A DNA stretch of 27,171 bases from Saccoglossus kowalevskii (Eukaryota; Hemichordata; Enteropneusta; Harrimaniidae), in contig NW_003124922.1 in the NCBI RefSeq assembly GCF_000003605.2, positions 111,057-138,227 on the forward strand, in the 5' to 3' direction. A program made the translations under genes and the position numbers. A model generated the notes under the pieces. That model saw nothing but the letters and a program-made list of their open reading frames with translations. It was not told the DNA's origin and did not search any database. Position 1 is the stretch's first letter; each line of letters starts with the position of its first letter. Positions 21,289 through 27,171 of this stretch are shown in pieces.

Positions 21289-21457
21289 AATAGTTTAGTA
21301 AAGCAGCATCTAATATCACATAATTCTCAAGACCTGCGTTGTTCTTGATAACAAACAATGTTTGAGAATTACAGCTTCCCAATTTCACATAATTGTCAAG
21401 AACTGCGTTATTCTCAATAACAAACAATATTTGAGAATCACGGATTTTCGTGTACAT
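21289..21457 (-). CDS. Candidate exon with two 23-residue tandem repeats
   Basis: A - strand frame starts at ATG 21457 (MYTKIRDSQILFVIENNAV). It contains two copies of a 69-bp unit whose products read SQILFVIENNAVLDNYVKLG and SQTLFVIKNNAGLENYVILD. Because 69 is a multiple of three, the frame survives the duplication, and most differences between copies are conservative. A strong donor (GTGAGTAAA) follows the codons LLNYFV. I recognise no domain. The DNA duplication itself is certain; coding status is not. The host could be a repeat-rich protein, or the exon could be fortuitous within AT-rich DNA. Confidence 0.25.
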
Positions 21458-21746
21458 GAAAAATAATTTATGTATTACAAAAAAAGTAGTGTTAAGATAA
21501 TATTTTTGATTTCACAAGATTGCCAAAATAAAGATTATTTGTTGACATTTATTAATTTTAGGCTAACAAATATGTTCTTTATTACAAATTTTGTTCTAAA
21601 ATATAATATTTATTTTTATTTTGGTTATAGAAAACTGATTAACATATTTTACGCTGGAAATGTGTCACCCTATCTGTACTGATAAAGTTGGTATCAATAT
21701 TATTTTTCTACCTTAAAAAGTAACACAATTATGGCATTTACAATTA
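21458..21746. other. No gene seen; AT-rich
   Basis: A hydrophobic + strand frame exists here, but its composition is what AT-rich DNA yields by chance (Phe, Ile, Asn, Tyr). No motif or splice support was found. Confidence 0.5.
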
Positions 21747-21987
21747 TTTCTAGAGATTGCAATCGTTGCCACGGCAGCCGCTGTTTTCTGTAAACAGTAA
21801 TAGAATATCTAACTTTCCTGAAAATTTGTGTCCGGTCAGCAACGATCTTGTGACTTTGTGTCCTTAGGCCACTAGACTATATGGATATCATGGTGTATTT
21901 TGATTGTGAACATGTGTGTTGTCAGTATTATTAATTTTCACCATTGACATCACCTCTTCGCCTGACTGATTTTTAGAGATTTCAATT

Positions 21988-22001
21988 GTTGCCACGGCAA
22001 C
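21988..22001. promoter_or_regulatory. RFX-type X-box in tandem repeat copy 2
   Basis: GTTGCCACGGCAAC is a perfect inverted repeat (GTTGCC-AC-GGCAAC) fitting the RFX factor consensus. It recurs exactly at 22277-22290 in the next copy and in degraded form (GTTGCCACGGCAGC) at 21765. RFX sites are associated with ciliary gene promoters in animals; binding here is inference. Confidence 0.35.
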
Positions 22002-22276
22002 GAATCTAGAAAAATATACTTCCCTGGTGCCAAATCATTTGCAGCCACTGTTTTTTGTAAACAGTGATGAAATATCTAACTTTCTTGAAAATTTAGCACT
22101 TTTGTCCGGTAAGTAATCTTGTGATTTTGTGTCAAGAGTATATGGATATCATTATGTATTTTGATTTTGAAAAAGTGTGTTATTGTGAACATGTGTGTTG
22201 TCAGTATTATTAATCTATTATCATTTTCACCATTGACATCACCTCTTCGCCTGACTGATTTTTAGAGATTTCAATT

Positions 22277-22290
22277 GTTGCCACGGCAAC
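22277..22290. promoter_or_regulatory. RFX-type X-box in tandem repeat copy 3
   Basis: Same GTTGCCACGGCAAC palindrome, 289 bp downstream of the previous copy and about 430 bp upstream of the putative gene start at 22721. Confidence 0.35.
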
Positions 22291-22653
22291 GAATCTAGAA
22301 AAATATACTTCCCTGGTGCCAAATCATTTGCAGCCACTGTTTTTTGTAAACAGTGATGGAATATCTAACTTTCATGAAAATTTAGCACTTTTGTCCGGTA
22401 AGTAATCTTGTGATTTTGTGTCAAGAGTATATGGATATCATTATGTTTTTTGATTTTGCAAAAGTGTGTTATTGTGAACATGTGTGTTGTCATTATTATT
22501 AATCTATTTTTCACCATTGACATCACATCTTCACCTGACTGAATTTTATATTAATAGAACATAATTATACATGAAAGGCGTTATTATAATATATATGTAT
22601 ATATGTCAGAAAAAATATAAGGCCACGTTGCATATATACGTCAAGGTTTTTTG

Positions 22654-22672
22654 TGAGCATGCTCAGTCAGCA
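22654..22672. promoter_or_regulatory. Overlapping palindrome and MARE-like site upstream of the gene
   Basis: TGAGCATGCTCA (22654-22665) is a perfect 12-bp palindrome. It overlaps TGCTCAGTCAGCA (22660-22672), one mismatch from the Maf-recognition element TGCTGAGTCAGCA. It lies about 50-65 bp before the putative first ATG, in the likely promoter or 5' leader. Confidence 0.25.
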
Positions 22673-22720
22673 CACTACACATGTAATTAAGGAAGGTTAC
22701 ATGAGTGCTTAGCAAGGACA

Positions 22721-24513
22721 ATGAAGAACAGGTGGCACAGGTACGTTGTATTACGAACTATTCAATTAAATGATTTTCGGAATTTCAGCGATATTGTTGA
22801 TTAGTTGCCGAAAATGATTGTCGTATGACACATTGCAGGATTATGTACGTCATGTAATTGTAATTCACCAGAGCGGGCGACAAATGTAGATTTCGATCAG
22901 TAGACATTCACCCGAGATATTTTTGACAACCCAAAAATGAACAATTTATAATGTCCGTGCGATGTTAGAACAGTCGACAACATACTGTGCGTTCCTTTTG
23001 ACGATGGGTTGCCAATGTTCGTTTTATTTTCATGCACATCAGACAAAAATAGAGAAAATTCTCCTAATCCCGAGATTGTAACCTAATTTGTTCACATCTA
23101 AAAAAAAATTTTGGAGAGAATGTCACAATTTAATTACTGTAATGGGTACTTATAATATTCATTTCGGGAGAAGTATTCTTGCCTATTTGTATTTGTTGCA
23201 CAAGTAATTGGTATTTGTTGTTTCTAATCTGCTATATTACAAGGTTATTCTCTTTGTTTTAGTGGTATGCAATCCTTGTTTATAATTATTTTCAGATAAT
23301 TCCCCTAATGTATATTTCCCTGCGTGTTGCTGTGTGTGTTTCATATTGATTTTTTTCAGATGGAAAAGGTCGAATTGCATGGTCATTTCTAGTTGTCTGG
23401 TAGCTACATTTTGGGCATTTATGAATTTTTCTGAGCTGATTTCATACAAATATAGTAAAAGACAACAGGAACTCTACCAAGTAAGTATAAAATTGTAATT
23501 TTAGGTTATTATATAACGTGATTAAAATGCATTATTACAATGAAATGAACTCAAATATGTGTCAGCTGTCAGTAGAATCATTAAATGGAATACAGAATAT
23601 AAATTATATGTTCGTATTTTACATATTATTAGAGACAGTATGTCTTTAAATATATTGCAAATTGATGACAATTAAACATTAACTAAAAATTATAAAAACT
23701 GGTCACTTTTTTGATTTGTTGATAGCTGCAACCTGACAGAACTAATACCAACCACGAAAATAACAATATGGAATTAGAATACAGTACAGTGAATTATTCG
23801 GTATATGAAAGTGATATTCAGGAACACAGCGAATCGAACGAAAGGCGGGAGGTGACTCGATATGTTCTACCGTTAATTGCATACCAGTCTGGTCCCAATG
23901 GTGTGTACAATGCATTGCGCAGGGCGATGGTATTCGCCAGTGTTCGTCAACGGTGTCTTGTAGTTCCGCCATTCCGCCAACATAAACCACAAAGCAACGT
24001 TATAGAAAGAAGAAGTTTAAATGAAACATTTGATGTGGCGAGAATTGAAAAAGTCGTTGATTTGTGTGATTTGAATGAATTCAAAAGAAACTGCGGCACT
24101 GAAATCTTGAAGAATATGATTATATTTCCTCCTACTGTCGATAGCGGTATACAATTAATTGATAATTACAATAGCGAAATACAGAAGGATTACATAAGTC
24201 CAACGCTATTCTTGCGAGAGCGATTTGTCGATGACTTTTTTGACGTAACTGGACTGGCGCTACCAAGATCAAATATGACTTTGTCGTATTCCCAAAACAC
24301 TCGCAATGAAATAATGAATAGATCTGAACAAATGAAATGTGTGGTGTATTTTCCTGCCGTTAAGACGTCAATCGGTGACTCTGACAAGATATTTGAAGTG
24401 GAGAGCCATCTGACACACGCTCCGTACATACGTACCATTGCAATGACAGTAATACATATGCTATTAACAGAACCATACGCTGTGTTACACTGGAGAAATA
24501 AAACCGGAGAAAG
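22721..24513 (+). CDS. O-fucosyltransferase-like type II membrane protein, 5' exons (partial)
   Basis: Proposed exons are 22721-22740, 23360-23480 and 23726-24513, with introns GTACGT...TTTTTTCAG, GTAAGT...TTGATAG and a weaker final donor GTACAT. Phases agree (2, 0, 2), giving 309 residues so far. Residues 1-47 hold a basic N-tip (KNRWHRWKRSN) and a hydrophobic anchor (MVISSCLVATFWAFMNF), as expected for a Golgi type II enzyme. Exon 3 has YVLPLIAYQSGPN (93-105), VPPF, RSLNETFDVARIEKVVDL (143-160) and AVLHWRNKTGE ending at 309. The GPN start, the NETFDV segment and the H-x-R motif match the GDP-fucose protein O-fucosyltransferase superfamily, whose H-x-R arginine contacts GDP-fucose. Several NxS/T sequons suit a lumenal domain. 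The C-terminal part is missing from the window. The acceptor substrate is unknown. Sequence and phase agreement make the model strong, though exon 1 is short and less certain. Confidence 0.72.
22741..23359 (+). other. Intron 1 of the fucosyltransferase-like gene (model)
   Basis: Begins GTACGT and ends TTTTTTCAG. It holds no other supported gene. If exon 1 were wrong, translation could start at ATG 23379 in exon 2, which would keep the membrane anchor but lose most of the basic N-tip. Confidence 0.5.
23481..23725 (+). other. Intron 2 of the fucosyltransferase-like gene
   Basis: Begins GTAAGTATAA, ends TTTGATTTGTTGATAG and is AT-rich. Exon 2 ends and exon 3 begins on codon boundaries (CAA | CTG), so the reading frame is kept. 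Confidence 0.7.
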
Positions 24514-25557
24514 GTACATGATATGACACACTATGCTGTTTACTTGTAATGTTATATTTCATTATCTTTCACTACAACGAATACGTATTCTAAGGACCGT
24601 GTATCCTATTTAAGAGCAACACGTGTTTAACTTTTGATCAATAATAACATAATATAATTAAATTTCTATTTTGCATTAAACAAATATCTGCATTTTGGGA
24701 TCACATTGTTTCGATTCACAATTGAATTATAACCATTAAAATATACAATTCCAAATTGCAAAACTTAGTAGTCCGTTATAATTAGGTGTATGTCTTGACT
24801 GAATAACAATGATATTAGTGATATATTAAGCGTTGTAATTATATTAATTCATTAAACTTAACATATAAAATGTTGGGAGCTTAGCAACCACATCCGCAAA
24901 AACAGTGGATGATAAGCTTGTGGATAATTTATGTAGAATGCTATGGTTATTCTATATAAACGATCCACTTTATTACCATACGTGGATGATATCTGTTTGT
25001 GTGAATATATAATATATATATAAACAATCACGTGACATTGATATATTCACTGCATCGCCGAACTACATTTATGATTACAAATTTCTCGTATACACTTTTG
25101 GTATAAATATGAGAATAGTGTTATAGTTTAGTCAAAAGACAGAGTTCTACGATTTTTATCGATGTAAATAATTTATGCAGAATTGGAAGGAAAGTACTTA
25201 CAAACATGAATTTGTTGTTTCATGCTCAGTGTGGGAGAGTGAACATTTCGCATGTTAGCTTATTATTTTAATAACGTCTAGTCAATCCTAACGTACAGAA
25301 AACATCCAAATCATACTTGCAATAAAGTACTAGTACAGCGCAAATCAATTTGGTTCGACAGTTTAAAACGAACATTTTGTTTCATTTGGTGATATACTGA
25401 AACAACAGTTGGAAGCTTATCAAAGGTACAGGCGGTAGAATATTGTATCAATAAGAATATGTTATCAAACCGGTGGTTGGCGCGTGTTTGTCTACATAGA
25501 GCGACAGCAGGTTTGACATCTTAATAGTTCTGGATCCCCGGCATTGTCAGAATTGAC
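24514..25557. other. No exon recognised; probably intron of the fucosyltransferase-like gene
   Basis: AT-rich DNA following the putative donor, with a TA-rich microsatellite near 25005-25025. No segment with fucosyltransferase C-terminal character was found. The gene must continue in later exons beyond 27171 or in ones too short to recognise here. Confidence 0.45.
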
Positions 25558-25730
25558 GCTATTTGTATTCGGTCGTTGGCTACACACTTAACATCGCTAT
25601 GGATTCTGTTATAGTAAAAGGAGGTGGATGCTTGGCGCTGGATGATGCGCACTGCTTTGGATCAACACGAACTAATAACTGTCAGAACCTCGATGTGTCC
25701 ATGACAATCTCAATTACGCTTTCATTGTGA
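25558..25730 (+). pseudogene. LamG/concanavalin-like fragment
   Basis: A frame open from the stop at 25554-25556 to the TGA at 25728-25730 includes an ATG at 25599. It reads GYTLNIAMDSVIVKGGGCLA, then LDDAHCFGS, then NLDVSMTISITLSL. The order of a 'D-x-V-I-V' strand, a Cys pair around 'DDAHCFG' and a terminal 'SMTIS' strand resembles the opening of LamG/pentraxin-like jelly-roll domains in invertebrate extracellular proteins. It is too short for a domain (about 110-200 residues) and no splice sites frame it well. A decayed exon or a chance match are both possible. Confidence 0.28.
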
Positions 25731-26045
25731 CACAATTGGCTCAAATTATCGTGAAAGAAGAATCCAGATTAGGTTTGTGATGGTGTACACATGCGCATTC
25801 TGTGTATTGTCTTTCACGTATTAATTGCTGGTGGTGTTGGAGTGAGCAGCCGACGACCGAATGCCGTGATTCCATGGCTTCAATTGTCGTGTCGCTATAC
25901 TGCTTATATCACAGGAGTTTCCGGATTATTTAGACTGTATGCCTTATTAAAACGCGCCTCCATCTGATTTATAAACAGCTGTTGCCTCTCTCAACACAAC
26001 ACACGTTACCCATTACTTGCGCCCTCTAGTGACGAACTGCTTCTG

Positions 26046-26066
26046 TGACGTCAAAGTGGTATAAAA
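26046..26066 (+). promoter_or_regulatory. CRE plus TATA box, promoter-like
   Basis: A perfect TGACGTCA (26046-26053) is followed 7 bp later by TATAAAA (26060-26066). This is compact core-promoter geometry pointing right. Transcription would start near 26090, before the frame at 26224-26327 and the recombinase-like frame at 26840. Both motifs are common by chance in AT-rich DNA, but their spacing is notable. Confidence 0.38.
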
Positions 26067-26223
26067 GCAATGTAAGCGAAAACAACAACTGTGATTGGCT
26101 ATGTGGTTGTTCGTCATTTACAAAATAGTAATTATCTTACCAAGAGTGTCTTGGCCTTCCATCAATCATTTACGTCACAGAGACGTTCCGTCGTTCCTTC
26201 TCTGGTATTCTTAAGAAATACGA

Positions 26224-26327
26224 TGCAGCAACGTATTATCAAAGATCGTACAGACACCAAATGGTACCCCCAACAATCAATGAAGCTAATTAAAAAAGGT
26301 CAACCGCAGAAAATTCCTGAAAACTAA
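26224..26327 (+). CDS. Small basic ORF downstream of the CRE/TATA site
   Basis: An ATG at 26224 opens a 33-residue basic peptide (MQQRIIKDRTDTKWYPQQ, ending KIPEN). The same frame is open upstream to about 26091 without another ATG. No domain is recognised. It may be a 5' exon of the recombinase-like element or chance. Confidence 0.15.
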
Positions 26328-26839
26328 CTTGAAAATCCTCACTAGATATAATTCAAATCACCGATCTGATATAGGAAAATTCAAATGACCAAAAAAGAAT
26401 GACCTACCACATCGTAGGTCATCACTGAAACCATTTTGGCAGTTCGACCAATTTCGCACGAGGGAATACTGGATATATGTTAGGAAAAGCGTTTTTTTTT
26501 TTCTGTTAATGTGTTGACAATCGTTAGGTTAGCATCGAATGTAATATAAATCTATATTATGTGGTTTCCATAATCTCAAATTAACGTGGATTTTCGAAGA
26601 AACTGCGATTCGATATGGGTGAAGAGATAAGTAAATTGGTCCGAATAAATTTTAAAAAACTGTTCTACCAACTCGACATTTTTGTAGTTGTATATAGATT
26701 ATTATATTATACACCGTGAGGTGCCTACACGAACGCCAGAACGCTATGTTCTCAGTGTTGTTACTTTGAGATGGATTGCGAACTTCCAACAAAGAAAACA
26801 TGATCTTTAAGTACAAGATATAATTGAGGGATTTAATGA
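26328..26839. other. No gene seen; contains hairpin and poly-T tract
   Basis: AT-rich DNA between the small frame and the recombinase-like frame. It holds the 26399-26422 hairpin and a poly-T tract near 26490. An acceptor-like CATTTTGGCAG lies near 26443 without a supported exon. Confidence 0.5.
26399..26422. repeat. Perfect 9-bp-arm hairpin with nuclear-receptor-like half-sites
   Basis: ATGACCTAC (26399-26407) and GTAGGTCAT (26414-26422) are perfect complements around CACATC. Each arm contains AGGTCA or its complement preceded by GT, so the site is also an everted pair of nuclear-receptor half-sites. The function is speculative. Confidence 0.6.
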
Positions 26840-27171
26840 CATAAAAATGCAAAAAACTATGAGTCACAGGCAAAAATGTATGCCACCAATAACAACCGGT
26901 GTCCGGTAGCGGCAGCTGACAAAATTGCAGTGCACCCGGGTAATTGCCATTTGTTTAAAAAAACACGGGACAACGCAGGATTCGACGACGATATATGGTA
27001 TTGTAATTCTTCACTATGGGTAAATAAATTACAAGAGATGATGAAGGTAATTTCGAAAGCTACAGATTTGTGCCGAGTGTACACCAACCACTGTATTAGA
27101 GCGACGGCGTGCAAAGTCTTTCGGCCGGAGTTGAGACAAGGCATATCATGTACGTGTCACAAAAACGATGC
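26840..27171 (+). CDS. Crypton/DUF3504-type tyrosine recombinase domain, partial
   Basis: A frame with no stop from 26840 to the window end (first ATG at 26876) reads QAKMYATNNNRCPV, then AVHPGNCHLFKK. It continues with DIWYCNSSLWVNKLQEMMKV, ISKATDLCRVYTNHCIRAT and ISCTCHKND. This order matches the C-terminal half of the domain shared by Crypton transposons and the host proteins derived from them (ZMYM2-4, QRICH1 and KCTD1 lineages): a 'MYATG--CPV' block, 'W--PLGVN-LG-MM', then 'YTNH-IRAT' with the catalytic H-x-x-R, and 'GHKN'. Here GHKN is CHKN, and the position preceding it is divergent, so activity is doubtful. The tail with the catalytic Tyr lies beyond the edge. It could be an intact Crypton-like gene, an exon of a domesticated gene, or a decaying copy; the open frame over 110 codons argues against deep decay. 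Confidence 0.68.

Larger units (their letters stand above)
21747..22550. repeat. Tandem repeat, ~289-bp period, about 2.8 copies
   Basis: Copy starts are marked by TTTYTAGAGATT at about 21747, 21968 and 22257; a terminal partial copy begins near 22541. The second and third copies are nearly identical (period 289 bp), which points to recent duplication. The first copy has lost about 44 bp of the TCTAGAAAAATATACTTCCC block. Each contains a CACTGTTT...AAACAGTG hairpin or close variant, GTCCGGTMAG, and GATTGTGAACATGTGTGTTGTC. The last block is related to the 17-19 kb array. It ends about 170 bp before the ATG of the fucosyltransferase-like gene. Confidence 0.88.

Noticed and set aside
23742-23990. 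Minus-strand frame overlapping the fucosyltransferase-like exon
   Set aside because: Antisense shadow of a well-supported exon; no motif of its own.
24190-24531. Minus-strand frame of 113 codons
   Set aside because: Antisense to the same fucosyltransferase-like exon; no domain or splice support.
26857-27144. Minus-strand frame of 95 codons at the right edge
   Set aside because: Antisense to the tyrosine recombinase-like frame, which carries recognisable catalytic motifs.
1-27171. tRNA genes, rRNA and CRISPR arrays
   Set aside because: No cloverleaf with a B-box, no rRNA core sequence and no regularly spaced short repeats with unique spacers were seen by eye; a tRNA scan could still find one.

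Overview
The window looks like AT-rich nuclear DNA of an invertebrate animal, most likely marine. The evidence is one spliced gene with canonical GT-AG introns, isolated exon-like segments, abundant short DNA transposons, satellite-like tandem repeats, and a decayed Polinton/adintovirus-like element. There is no bacterial gene organisation. I cannot fix the phylum; amphioxus, hemichordate, mollusc or similar would all fit.

Host genes. The best-supported gene starts near 22.72 kb on the + strand: a 20-nt first coding exon, a 121-nt exon encoding a basic N-tip and a transmembrane anchor, and a long exon (23726-24513) with features of the GDP-fucose O-fucosyltransferase superfamily. All three exons join in phase and the 3' part lies beyond the window or in undetected exons. 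A separate exon at 4749-4902 on the - strand has the same architecture and the same phases (basic residues, transmembrane segment, acidic stem) and may belong to a second type II membrane protein. A symmetric 51-nt exon candidate lies at 3136-3186, and a LamG-like fragment lies near 25.6 kb.

Mobile DNA. From 3.9 to 4.66 kb there is a 738-bp TIR element with a TAA duplication. From 8.55 to 9.24 kb a 692-bp TIR element is studded with seven copies of a CTTAGCACGGGCTAAG-type palindrome. From 11.78 to 16.87 kb a 5.1-kb element is bounded by ~250-bp inverted repeats rich in TGACGTCA. It holds a PC4-like gene (-), then on the + strand a zinc-rich PolB N-terminal remnant, a DDE integrase broken by frameshifts, and two virion-like remnants. 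The individual domains are recognisable but nearly all frames are broken, so this is a dead, internally deleted copy. At 20.05-20.91 kb (-) lies a frameshifted copy of an uncharacterised repeat-borne protein family. At the right edge (26.84-27.17 kb, +) is an open frame for the C-terminal part of a Crypton/DUF3504-type tyrosine recombinase domain.

Repeats. A complex tandem array occupies about 17.1-19.05 kb. One of its copies carries a 155-bp TTAA-flanked insertion whose empty site survives in a sister copy. A second array (about 289-bp period, 21.75-22.55 kb) contains RFX-type X-box palindromes and shares a motif block with the first array. It ends just upstream of the fucosyltransferase-like gene. 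The rest (most of 0-3.9, 4.9-8.3, 9.2-11.7, 19.1-20.0 and 24.5-25.5 kb) shows no convincing gene.
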